In this document: positions 12,990 to 26,400 of the stretch, piece after piece | How positions within the stretch are numbered: the stretch's first letter is position 1 | How the letters are laid out: each line of letters begins with the position of its first letter | DNA from: Hirudo medicinalis | Lineage: Eukaryota; Annelida; Clitellata; Hirudinida; Hirudinidae | Direction of reading: 5' to 3' | DNA length: 64,000 nt | Assembly (NCBI GenBank): GCA_011800805.1 | Contig: MPNW01000052.1 | Location: 113,336 to 177,335, forward strand | Notes under the pieces: generated by a model | Told to the model about the DNA's origin: nothing | The model's database searches: none | What the model saw: only the letters and a program-made list of their open reading frames with translations | Position numbers and translations under genes: made by a program

Positions 12990-14304
12990 GTAAAATATCA
13001 AAGATGAAAATAATTAAATATTTTATTCCACATTTATCATGTTTGAGCTGAACCCTTAGTAACGAAACTTCGGCCGCACGCCGTCTTGTTTTCATTTTAT
13101 GACGCCTCAGTCATGGGTAAATTGTTTATTTTTTACTGGATGTCAACCTTTCAAATTAATTTGCATTGTTTGTTTTATTTTAAAATAATTTTTCAAATAT
13201 TTAAAATGGGACCATTTAAAGAAAATTTTCTTCAAAGCGGATTTTAATTGCATTCTAAAATCTATCTACTGGCAATTACAATGATTTGTCACTAATAATT
13301 GATTGCTCAATCAAAGTTATTGTTTTCCATACTTTCTTCACTCACAGACTTTAGGAGAATTCTCAATGGAAACGTGACTCAAAGTTGTTCTAGCTTATTA
13401 CTTTTTAATACTTCTACATATTTAGTTTTAGATTTCTTAATTTATATTTTAAATTATTTTAGATGTTGTCAACATGGCTTTCTCTGCTATTAAAACTTTT
13501 TATCGTAGTTGCGACTGCTGTCCGTTGTCAACTTTTGAAGTTCTTCTTTTCAAATAAATTCTTTTAATGTTTGTCAAGTGATTTTTCTATTTAAAAATTA
13601 CCTATGTCGAGAAATAAGAAAATAATTTTCTTTTATAAATATTTTTATAAATGGCCATTCAATTGTTTTGCCTTGGCAATGTTCATGGTTATCGTCCGCT
13701 GCTGATATGACATGGATGTTAATTTGGTAAGGAAGCTGATCTTTATACATACGCTTCAAAATCCCTAGGGATTCAAAACAATTTTTAAATCAAATTTTTA
13801 AACAAGCTTTATGAAATTATTTTTTTGGCATTCCCTGATCTGAGGGATTACGAGTACATCCATTAAAACTTAATTTGTTCTAAAACCCCAGCATTTGAGC
13901 AAAACATTTACAGATTTGCTTATATCTAGCTGTAAGTCCTCATATTATATTCCGAAGTAACACAATCATGTGTAATACGTTAAATTCCGAGATGTAAAAT
14001 AATAAGTTTAATGAAATCGTATCAAAAATAATTAATCGCGAAACATATTAAGAATACTTTAGTAGATAGAGTGAAAGATTTCTTCAGTTTTGTAATAAAT
14101 ATAACAATCTAAAACTCATGACAAATTGAAGACTGATTGTCTAAGGAATGAAAAGTAAATACTTTAATTTATTTTCACTCACCAGAATAACGTAATTCTG
14201 TTTACTTTATTATTATTGCACAGCTTTCTTATATGCACAATTTTTTTTTTTTAGAATTGATCATTTTTTCCATTTTTTGAGCCTAGAAAAAATAAATTTG
14301 TATT
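12990..14304. other. Intergenic region between netrin and the odd-skipped gene
   Basis: AT-rich sequence between two convergent genes, presumably holding both 3' UTRs. No further gene is seen. Confidence 0.5.
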
Positions 14305-16910
14305 TTAAAAATTTTCATGCACTATTTCATGTGTCTTCAAGTCGGATTGTCTTCTAAAAGCAGCGCAACAGTGTGCGCAAGGATACATTTGACTGGCTTT
14401 GACCGGCGCTTTACTCTTTATTGCACTATTTTCCAGTCCAGCGGAATTTGACTCACTGTACATCTGCGCCTATTAATTTCGAATATATTCACAATCAATA
14501 AACGTTATAGTAATATTTTTAAAAATTCAGATATCTATTACTTTGAGATGGTTTAAAAGCTCAAGAAAAGTTGGATACATGAGACGTATTCAAATATACC
14601 TAACAAATTAATTGATTGACGTAATAAATGATCCATTGGTCATGTCAACGATCATTCAAATACTGATACAAGGACGTTCAACCTTGGACATGTGCACATT
14701 TCTGTGAACGACTAAAGTTCTCGGCTGGCAAAAGCCTTTGCCGCAGTCGGAACAAGTGAAAGGTTTTTCTTTGGAGTGAATATGTCTAAAATGGACAAAT
14801 AGACAAGTTAAAAAAAATGATAACCAATTTCCTTTTGGTGCAAAAAGTCGCGATTAACCTAAACCTACCTGTGATCTCTAAGATGGTCTTGTCTCCTAAA
14901 CTTTTTCTGGCAAGTCTCACAGGTGTAGGGTCTCTCATCTGTATGTGTTCTTTCATGGATCAGCAAATTGTAGGATTTCGTAAAGTGTCGACCACAGAAA
15001 CGACAAATGAATTGTCGACTGTAAATGAAGCGAAAATACTCAATTTGTGATGATAATTAGAAGTTTTTAACGATACTATTTTTAAGAATGGTAACAAATA
15101 GACAACAATAATAACAATATATACAAATTAAAAGATTTTAATAATCTTTCACATTCACATAATTTCAATTTTTTATTGTATCTATTTTGAAATTACTCAG
15201 CTAAAAAATTACCACTATCTACAATGGAAACAATTTCAAAAATCTACTTTAATTTTTTCTGGAATCTTCTGGTGAGAGTTTCACCTCCAGTTCTCAGCGA
15301 TCCCACCTCAAGCTTCATCATATTATTGCGCAGAATGGCCAAACTTTGACCTGCAGTTATGGGCCGCGTCCTGTCGCTCTGGAACATCTTTGTTCCACTA
15401 GTGGAAACTTTCATCTGCCTCCTGACCATAGGTTGAGGTGCACTCAGTATTTCTCCACGGTAACCAAAGTCAAGTCGAGAATGATAACTTCCCGCAGGAA
15501 GTTTGGTCATGAACTTTGATCTTATTGATGGATCATGAAACACAGGATACTCCTGATGATAATATGGTTTCAGAGCTCCAGGACAATCCAGGGAAGTTCG
15601 AGGTCGTCCCGAACGATTGACAGATTTAAGGTTGCTTGATTCGGCGCTAGTTGACGTACCAAACGTTGTGTCGTTGTTCGGTTGGTGGAGGTTTCCATTA
15701 TCCTCATTGATCTCGTTTTGATATTTGGGAGTGTGGTAGTTTAAAGTAGGTTTTTCGGTTGGGTTGGCGAGCCTGGATAAATCTTCATTTCGTTATCTGC
15801 AATTTCTTTTAAGATGGACTCTGCTAACTTTGTGAAGTCAAATTTGGGTTCCCTCCTAATGGCCTGTGTGAGTTCTAAAAAAATGTTTTTGTAATAAAAC
15901 GACAACAAAGTTGTACGACATCATCGTGTCACAATTATAACTGAAATAATTTTTATTATTACAAACGGGATCATTATATTTATTCACTTCAGTGGAACTT
16001 TTATCATTATTAATTTATAATGAATATTTTACTTAAAGGCTGCAGAATATAAATTCAAGTAATAGTCTATGAAATAAATGCAAAAATTAATATTTCAAAC
16101 TCTGAATCTTGGATTGTAAGCATATTTTATGTAAATTGAGAACATGGAAATGGTTGAACCGTCATACCAATCAGAAAAATAGTTGAAATGTTTCAAAGGA
16201 TGCAAAGGAGATGCGCAGAGTTTTACAATTTTATCCTCAAACCCTTGCAACTAATTGAACATTGATTTTTCAAAGGAAAAAATGAAATATATTCCCGCCT
16301 AAGAGTAACTACTACAATAAAGACATAAGCGCGATGTACTTTTCTTGTAATGGACACAATGAAAAGCATTTGATTTTAAATAGAACTTTGAAGTTATTTG
16401 AAAGTGCATCTCACGTTTATTAGGAGAGAGACCACGATTATAACGATAATGTGGTGAGTCGTTGATGCCATAGTAACCGCGATCTGTCGTATTGACGCCA
16501 TCGCCTCGGGATTGTTCCATGAAGTTCCTGTTATTATTTAACACCATTCATGGTGATGATCAGCGTGATCCATCTGCATCATCATCCTAACCCGTCATCA
16601 CCATTACCACACTACCACTCCCTTAATCGGGTAGAAAAATTGACCTTCCAGTTTCTCGTTGAGTTGTCCTCGTCATCAGTCTTGTGGTAGCGGCAGTGAC
16701 TTCACTGATGTCTTTGTGGTCGGTAAAGTCGCCGCGATGGCCATAATGCCGGCATTGATAATAATAATAGTAATAATAATGGTAATATCTCAGATACGAA
16801 TGGTTGTAGAAGTAGGACAGCCTGTCGTCCATGTAGCCGGGATTCTTCTTGACTGTGAAGTCGCGGTGGTTGTTGACGCCGAAGTATCTGCTGTTCTCTC
16901 GACTCCACAT
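14305..16910 (-). CDS. Odd-skipped-related C2H2 zinc-finger transcription factor
   Basis: Nuclear DNA-binding regulator of the odd/bowl/OSR family. Exons in transcript order: 16645-16910, 16415-16527, 15248-15874, 14869-15018, 14683-14785, 14305-14415. Fingers: [57 protein letters not shown] and a fourth, [19 protein letters not shown]. The linkers ERTHTDERP and HSKEKP and the upstream motif [12 protein letters not shown] are typical of OSR proteins. The N-terminal exon carries a Tyr run. Exon 3 reads in two frames: KFDFTKL to NEMK in one, then [11 protein letters not shown] to the donor in the other. A one-base insertion near 15784-15788 would join them and would also restore the splice phase at both ends. 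The two 5' exons are less certain than the fingers, but their phases fit. About 456 residues once the frameshift is allowed for. Confidence 0.87.
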
Positions 16911-19900
16911 TTCAGTTTTAGGTTAATTCTTTTCCAAATTTAATTATATATTTATGTTCACTTTTAGTTATTTAGAACTCATTTTAATAAAGCATCCACT
17001 TGACTTGTTTGAGATATGTTGATCAACAATGTCTTATTCAGTGTACATCAGGCTAACGTTACTTCTCACACTTCCTGCTTCTTTCTCTTCTTTTTCTGCT
17101 CTTTTAAATACACGTGGTTTTGTTGAATTCATCTGGAAGTTATTAAATGTCTTCAAATAATTTTAATAGGAATAAATTATTCCACTCTTCCAACCAATAA
17201 GACTTCCGGCTCTTCAGTTGCAGAACATCGCATTGGTCGACGAAGCAGCCAATGAGGGGAACGCAGGACGACTTGAGGCTGTTTTATGGTGTCTGGTGGT
17301 TACGCTACTTGAGATGAGCAGTGAAACTTAGGCGTTACATCCGGTTGAAAAGATGTCGAATGAAGCCTGGTAAGGATAAAATTAAAACTTATTAATTTAT
17401 TTTGCAAACTTGATATCAACAATAATAATATTATTACTATTAATTATTAATAAGCTTTCTATTGGCTCAGGAACAATGTCGACTGGTTGTGGCTACGTTC
17501 ATTGAAGCACCACAAAAAGGGCGTAATGGTTAGTATTGATCTCCAACTTGAAAAGGATATGAGAATCCGATGGTTGCAACTATATGACACTTCAGCGCTG
17601 ATTGGCCTCCCAGATAGCAACACTCATTTTCCTGTTGCGACTCGACGCTCCTAACGAAGGCCACCTTGCTACCGCTACCACATCTGCCTCAGTCGCAGAT
17701 GTCGCTACCACCTCTTGTGACGAAATTGATGTGATGGTGGATATACAGCGGCTAAAACGGCGTTAGTTGAAAAAGATGATAATGATGATGCTTGCTCTCG
17801 ATTGTATTTTTCTTAATAAAATAAATTCTTATATTTTATTTTAAGTATAAAATTATAATTAACTAAATGTTGCAAATAATTTGACAGTTATTTAAATAAT
17901 TATTGTTTTTATTAGCCAGTTTTATTAGCCCTTTCTTTAGCGGAAGACTGGCAATAAATTGTAGATGCGTTTTAGCAATCTACCGGAGCCATGTCAGCCG
18001 TTCGTAACTTTTAATGCCCCGCTTTTATTGCCATTACAACCATAGTTACAGCCTCAGCTCCCATCATTTAAAGAATTAATTAATTACTTAATTAAATACA
18101 TTTAATACGTTTTAATTAAGTTAATGCAATTGTTAACTTTGTGACAAAAATTTTCATCTCTCACTATCTGTTACTGATTAGCTTAATAGATGATTGTGTT
18201 CACTTGAACTAGCAGTGACAAATATTACGTTATTGTAAGAGCATTAGACCACCTCTCATCTACATCATGCTTCTAGTATCATAACTACAATCACTGCCTC
18301 GAAGTCGTCGCAACTACCACAATTAAGCTCGGCCTGTTTCCCCCAAAGACACATTTGTCGGTCTTCCAATCACAGGCGGACAAATCCGTGTTGTTTCCAA
18401 CGGGATCTGACAGGAGAGATCCATCAAAACGTGAGAGAGCGCGTCCTAACAAGAGGACATTAAGTCGGGTTGATGGAAGAACTGACTGACGAATGGAGGA
18501 AGCGCCTTTTGGTGTTGCTGTGAGGTTGTGATGGACTGGATGGGTTTCCGTGGATGGTGCTAGAACACACCTATGAGAATGAGTGTAATGAGAATAGTGT
18601 AAAATATGAAGAGTTCCAGAAAAGTTTAAGGCCTTGCTGTCATTTTATATGTCATTGTATATTTTCCAGATGGAAAAGGTTATGACTTGATAAGAAGCCC
18701 TGCTTTTAAGATCTTAATTAACTCGATATTAATTCACTCAATCAGTCATGCCTTCCATCACAAATAAGCAAGAGACTGCAATTTAACCAATGAAGAAAAC
18801 ATCCCAATCGGAAAATTGAAATACAAAATGCTAAATGAATCCAAGAAAAATGCTAAAAGTCATCGACGAAATTCAAACCAGCCATTAACTGGAGATAAAA
18901 GGAAGGGGGCATCAAATTATGTTTCACCCCGGGCGACGAAACCCTAGCTATACCTCTGGGGGAAGGCAACCCCTCGCCATTGTCCTCCCCGCAAATAACT
19001 TCCCTGCTCAAAGACAGTAATTTATTTCAGCAATAACCTCACCATTAAATAAATTCCGCGACATGTTACACGATGGATAAGAATGAAACTGTTAATATAG
19101 CTGTTTATAATTTAAAGTCACTTTTAGAATTATGGTAGAGCCACGACAGGACAGTAAATCTACGCTCTCTTTAATCCTTTCCGCTAAACCGGTGCTTGTA
19201 GTCTTGCGCCTGCGCACCCAGGGGACTAATTTATCAGGAGACAGAATATACTCTCGATTTGAAGGAAGTCTACATCGACTTTAGATGGACGAGGAGCACG
19301 CCAACCATGGACTGACCCCATTACTGCTTCCAACCCTGTTGCACTTATTTTTTTTTTCACAAACGCCATTTTGGGTTAGGGCAACAATGTTTAATAACAA
19401 CAAATCTCACGACATTCTCGATTATTCATTTATATGAATAAATTAATTTATAAACAAAGATCATTAATATAAACATAGAATTCACTAATGAGAAGTAAAA
19501 TAGTAGCCAATGAAAAATGTCATAAACTCGAATAAATTATAATTTAAATTACAAATTTAACAGAATTCATTGTGATGACAATCAATGTTATCAATCTTAA
19601 TTTAAGTTCAAATGCAACACAAACAGTGCGAAAGCATCAAGGCTGGCAAAATCCAAGAAAGAAGGGAGAGGTTCGCAGAGCCAAAGAAAAACTCCTGCTC
19701 TTTTCTCATTAAATACGTTGCCAACCAAAACTAAATTTGACGAGACTATGCCCAACAGACAACCGACTAATGGTGTTCGAGGACAACACGAAACGAAGCA
19801 AAAAACTTCTGTGAGATCCCATTTATGTGGCCAGACGACCGAGTAGCTTAGTGACAGAAAAAAGCCTGTTTGACAAGACAAGCAACAAACTATGGATATG

Positions 19901-20433
19901 TAGTTAGTTCAGAGAATCGATTGACAAGTTTTATGTAGAATTACAAGTAAAATGACTTTTGATACAGCAGTTAATACCCAAGTCAGAGGTCATTTGAGTA
20001 CAAGAGGCAATAATGTGGAAAAAGATAGAAGTAAATGAGTAGTTAGTTTGTATGACCAAACATGGATATTGAAAACATGCTTCTAAATATTTATACATCT
20101 CTATAAACACATCCACATCTTATTACAAAACGAATATGCACTCTAGACCTGCAAGTGAACACACATTTCGACAAAATATGAAAATAAATTAAGAATAATT
20201 TAACAATTGAGAATATCTTATAATAATAATAATATTTTAACGAATAAAAAGATTAGGAAGTACACAAAGTGAGTATAAATACGAACACTGGAAGCATTGT
20301 GAGCCTCTTAGTTCAACACCCGAGTGATATGTTCCAGCCATTTTAGTGATGGTGATTAATATTCATGTGGATGTAATTAATAAAATAATAGGTCAAAAAC
20401 TTGTTGCGCAATAAGAATTTATCTTCAGATCAC
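16911..20433. other. Intergenic region, no gene seen
   Basis: Long non-coding stretch between the 5' end of the odd-skipped gene and the 3' end of the acyltransferase gene. Frames at 19597-19881 and 19931-20116 have no family resemblance. The part from about 18330 to 19330 is less AT-rich and may hold old repeat fragments that I cannot name. Regulatory DNA for the odd-skipped gene is plausible here but not demonstrable. Confidence 0.45.
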
Positions 20434-23400
20434 TTATTCTTCCTTCTTATCTTGTGAAGCCCTTCTGCTCGGAATGATGAACTTGAGGAGGATGAAGAGG
20501 AAGATGCCGACGACATGAGGAATAAAATAAACGGCCCTGAGTAATAAAGGATGTTTAGTAAATGAATGGATGCTTTATCATTATCATCATAAAAAACATT
20601 ATCATCATGGTGACTCGTTGTATTGTTAGAATTCAGATGAATCATAGAATAAACGCTTTGGTATCCACGATTATGATACTAGTTACATATAAAACTGCAT
20701 CCCACACAGTCAACAACAAACAATTTTAAACCCCCAACAAGCAGTAATGATTGATAACGATAAAAATTATTCCAAATTGTCATTTGAAATGAGTCATCAA
20801 ATGGGGAGCAACCAAAAATAACGAGTATAGAGACTGACAATGATGGTCAATTATATAAAAAAGATTTGTGAAGAATAAATAAATAAAACAATAAAAATAC
20901 ATTTTCGTTTAAATGACATCTATAAATAGTTATACATGACCATATAAATAATTAATTACACATTAATTTATGAAAGTAATGAATAAAAATTGTAAATAAA
21001 CTCACCTGTAGAACTGCAGGGTTTTGTCAAGCTCCAAGAGGAGGAAAGGCAAGACAAGGTAGGAGACCAAGATCTTTGTCAAAACAAAGGTGAAGACGTC
21101 GTACACAAAGGACGTGCACCTGTTCGCCTGGAAGAAGGCCTGTACTTTGTGTCTCGCCTGTTTGAAAAAAGCACAATTTACTTTATTAAGTTTATATTGA
21201 TAATTAAAGTGTTGTTACACTACTGTCCTTGATGAAGATATGCATTCATCTCCTACTCTTTAGGAACTTTGATGTGGTCAGTGAGGTTATTATTTTTTAT
21301 TTTATTTGTTTCCAGAATAAATATGTGAGAATAAGAACAAGGAAGTGATAAAATCAGAATCAAATAGGTCTAAATCTTGAAAACATCTAAAAATGGCATT
21401 ATTCATTCCATTAAAAAATTAATGGGAAAACGTTGATGTCATTATTAGAAGTGTAAACACCCTGGCAGTGCAACTCTCCTTCAAGCACTGAATAACATGG
21501 CAATCAAACAACACAGCCACGATGTTATTCGCATAAGACGTTGACGACAGCAGTCGCTCGTAATCAATGAAAGTACAATGTTTTTTCAACATTGACAATC
21601 AATGATGCAACACAAAAAAACAGCATCGTTGTCACCAGGGCAACAATTACAGGGTCTCACCATTCTCGAGAGGATGATGAAAAAGGCTCCTCCTGCAAAG
21701 CTGATGTAGTAGCCAGGGTAGAAGCCGTGCCAGTAAGCACTGAGCATGAAGACGGCCGTGGTGTTTCCCGTTCTGTCGTAGACGATTTGCCTCAGCCAAC
21801 GAGAAGTCACCTTATTCCAGCTTGCGAAGATCGTCTTCATGTTGGAGGCAAACTGTATTTGATAGGATAGGATTTTTTTATTGTTTGGAAGGATGTGAAT
21901 TTCACTAGATAGGTGAATGTGATTGTAATCAAAAAGTAAGTATTGTTATCATCATGCTGAAATGCAAAATGATGAAGAATCAAATTGTAATGTAATAAAC
22001 TCCATAAACTGCACTTTAACAAATTTAACATAAGATTTACAATAACCACCTCATTAATATTAATATCATGAAAGCATTATCAATTTTGAGCCAGGCATCC
22101 TCACCTCAACATTGATTACATCAACACTGTCAATAAGATCCCACCGTTCTTTACCATTTTCATCATAACCACTGAAACCCAATCCGGAGCTGAAGTTGAC
22201 GGCATCAGCTGTCGAGTAAAAAGTAAGCAAGATTATGAATATTTATTTTTCAAGTAGGAGGAGCCACATTTGAGGGTTGATCATCAAATGAAAAATCATA
22301 TTAGAATCAACGAGGTGGTATTGCCACGAGAAAAATACTTAAATAAACGTGACTGAACATTTTAACGTACCGAGCTTCCAGGCAAAGTAGTACTTGCATC
22401 GGACTGCAAAGGCAGCCATGATAAGATAGACTGTGATGTGCCAGAATGAACTGTTCAGCAAATCAGGTTCTGGAAGATATTCATATTCATTGATGAATAT
22501 AAATTTGTGACATTGGGGAAAAGATACCAGAGTATTACTTGTAATAAAATTGGTTTACAATTTATTGAATAATAAAGATGTCAGTAGCAGGTAACAAATC
22601 TGGTTTACAACTTTACAAAGTAATGTAATCATCATCATCATCATCAACTCACCTAAAAGTCCCTCAGGATAGTAGGTGGTTATGAGGGTGAGGTAAAGTA
22701 TTGCACAAGCAATGCATGACACCAGCTTCTTGAGCATCGGCACCTGTCAGAATTAAGACGAACGTCAGTTACGACAATCATCATATATTCATCGACCACA
22801 ACAACTATTTAATAACTCAAAATCTCAGAATGATGAGCAGATTTTAACCTATGATTTGCATCAGAGATTTGTACTTCGTTGCTCAGTAACAAAGCAATTA
22901 AAATGATGCAATACAGTGCTTTGCATAAATTTGGCCCAGGTTCAAGAATCACACAATTTGAACAGTTATCTATTAAATTACTGTTGATTTTTGACCCAAA
23001 TATCATTTATATCATTCACAAAATCGTATTTAATTAANNNNNNNNNNNNNNNNNNNNNNNNNNNNNNNNNNNNNNNNNNNNNNNNNNNNNNNNNNNNNNN
23101 NNNNNNNNNNNNNNNNNNNNNNNNNNNNNNNNNNNNNNNNNNNNNNNNNNNNNNNNNNNNNNNNNNNNNNNNNNNNNNNNNNNNNNNNNNNNNNNNNNNN
23201 NNNNNNNNNNNNNNNNNNNNNNNNNNNNNNNNNNNNNNNNNNNNNNNNNNNNNNNNNNNNNNNNNNNNNNNNNNNNNNNNNNNNNNNNNNNNNNNNNNNN
23301 NNNNNNNNNNNNNNNNNNNNNNNNNNNNNNNNNNNNNNNNNNNNNNNNNNNNNNNNNNNNNNNNNNNNNNNNNNNNNNNNNNNNNNNNNNNNNNNNNNNN

Positions 23401-26400
23401 NNNNNNNNNNNNNNNNNNNNNNNNNNNNNNNNNNNNNNNNNNNNNNNNNNNNNNNNNNNNNNNNNNNNNNNNNNNNNNNNNNNNNNNNNNNNNNNNNNNN
23501 NNNNNNNNNNNNNNNNNNNNNNNNNNNNNNNNNNNNNNNNNNNNNNNNNNNNNNNNNNNNNNNNNNNNNNNNNNNNNNNNNNNNNNNNNNNNNNNNNNNN
23601 NNNNNNNNNNNNNNNNNNNNNNNNNNNNNNNNNNNNNNNNNNNNNNNNNNNNNNNNNNNNNNNNNNNNNNNNNNNNNNNNNNNNNNNNNNNNNNNNNNNN
23701 NNNNNNNNNNNNNNNNNNNNNNNNNNNNNNNNNNNNNNNNNNNNNNNNNNNNNNNNNNNNNNNNNNNNNNNNNNNNNNNNNNNNNNNNNNNNNNNNNNNN
23801 NNNNNNNNNNNNNNNNNNNNNNNNNNNNNNNNNNNNNNNNNNNNNNNNNNNNNNNNNNNNNNNNNNNNNNNNNNNNNNNNNNNNNNNNNNNNNNNNNNNN
23901 NNNNNNNNNNATTTCGGAGGTGGCTCAGTGATGGTCTGGGCTGCCATTTCCTCTCGTGGTTCATCTGAACTCGTCTTCTTGGAGGGGAAGCAGAACTCAC
24001 TAAAATATGTTGAAACACTTGATCAGTATCTCTTTCCACTGTGTGACAAATTTGGAGATGATGCAATCATTTTTCAGCATGACAATGCCCCGCTACACAC
24101 ATCAAGACTGACAAAAACTTTTTTCCAGGAGAGGAATTTGAAGGTTCTGAAGTGGCCAGCTCACTCCCCAGACTTGAACCCCATTGAAAATGTGTGGGGA
24201 CTGCTTGCTGGGGAGGTATACTCCAATGGGAAGCAATATTTCAGTGTTCAGGAACTGAAAGATGCTTTGAATAAGTTGAATAAGTTGAAGAAATTGAATG
24301 AAAAGAGCTTGAAACCTTTCCTGGTTTCATTAAAAAATAGAGTTCAAAAGTTAATTATTAAGAAAGGAGATAAAAAACATTATTGACTTTCACATAAACA
24401 ATAATTTAAAGGTTTGATTTTAATAAATATGAAAATTTGTGCTCCCTAGTGATACTTGTTCCTACACATAATTTTTGGTATTTCCAGTTTTTCTCGGAAT
24501 TCGCACGAAATATTTGTCTGAGTTCAATAAAATTGATAAGTGTGTAAATCGAATGTGTTTCAGTACATTGTATGAAAAATGGCCTATAAAAATTCTGTAC
24601 ATAAAAAGTTATCGACAAAAAACGTAACTGGGCCATATTTATGCAACGCACTGTAGTGCCTAGAATTGCATACCAGTTTTGTTTCATGATGCATTACATA
24701 ACTGATGAAGAATTTCAAATGCAAACAAATTAACAATCACAAGGAGTGCATGCAAGTGCTTGTCAGTAGATGACAGATGAATTCTTAAACTCCCGAAATG
24801 CAAGCACATCATAAATTTTAAATCCCACTCACATATGGCTTTGGCTTTGAAACGGTTTTTTCCTGAAAAATTAAATATTTGTTTTCATTTGGCTTCACCA
24901 ACTTCGTCACATCATCACCATCACCACCACTCCATCATCATAATCCATATAATACTTAATCCACACTGTGGCAAGCATGATCCTATCTAAACAATGATTA
25001 TTACAACCATAATAATAATAACAATAACAATAACAATAACAACAACAATCATCATCATCATCATCATCATCACCATGTCTCTTCCTTCTATGAATGCAAT
25101 GTAGTCACTGAAGAAGAAGAAAGGACCACACATGACAGCATGGAAACTGCATGTGTAGCTGATGACTTCAAGCAAACTGGGTAATACTCTGTTAAAATGA
25201 GAATAATTAAAATGCGATACCACAATTTCAAATTTAAAAAATAAAATTTGAAAAATTTAGCAGTTTGTCATGCACTTAATTTATGAATCGACATCGAGCA
25301 TCCAATCAGATCATTTGGAAGAGCTTGGCACCACGTGCAGAAACTTCTACCTAGCCTATTAAAAAATACTCATGATGCCCACCTAAATCCCTGTCCCTGG
25401 CTAATGTAATAATGTTGTAAAATATTCCAATCCAATGGCTTACTTACGTTATGGCTTTATCCCTAGAATAACTGTTCCCTCGGACGCCGTCAGAGTAGCT
25501 GAATGCCAGAGAGGAAACTCGCTGAGTGTTTATCATCATAGGACTGCAAGGATAAAATTACCATTGCATTTTTTAACCTTCATCATCATCGTCATCATAA
25601 TCATCACCACCACCACCACCACCATCATCATCATGACTATCACTCGCTTTGAAGAAAGCAAAACCGAGTCGTTTAAGTCGAAGCGATCAAGGTTTTGCAA
25701 AGCTAGAAAGTGTCGGTCATAAAGTGTGGATAACAGATGTTGCCATGGAGAACATGACCACATGTTAGCAATGAATATCATTATATAAACAAAATATTGT
25801 TTTATACTCTTAGTCCATTCATTGTTCTGATGGGTAATGATTGTTATTAATCCAACAAGTCGTTACCAAGATATTGTGGAACATTTCGGATGCGTATGGA
25901 GTTAATTAATCTAGTTAATTTTCATTAAAAATCTCTAAATCACACTAAAATGCCTTAGAAGATGTTTCAAATGATAAAGAGTGCTCATAAAATCTATACT
26001 AAATCTAAATAAGCCACAAGTATGTCTTAACATGATTATAGCAATGAAGTTAATGAGAGAGATGATCATCACACAAAAACTCACCCTGTTATGTCGAGCG
26101 TGTATCCTGCATAATCATTGTACAGCCTGTATGTGTGGCACCCTCCAAGGAAAGCCATGGAGAAAACGAAGACCATCTTTTCTGACAAACCTGGTCGAAC
26201 ATGACACATGATCAGGTGGCTGATCACAGACTGCACCAGCAAGTATAGTGACTGCCTTGAATGAGAAATGTCAATTTTGTACTCTTAGTGTGCATTGTTG
26301 CCATTGTCATCATCTTTCACCATCCATCACAACTGGAGCAAAATGATCAGTCATGAATAAAACTTAAACCCAAGACATAAAGTCTAGTAAGTTAGCCAAA

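Noticed and set aside
19597..19881. Minus-strand frame of 94 codons
   Set aside because: Hydrophobic Phe/Leu/Ser-rich chance frame, no recognised domain and no neighbouring exons.
22978..24066. Long open frames across the N run on both strands
   Set aside because: They consist of unknown bases; no protein can be inferred.
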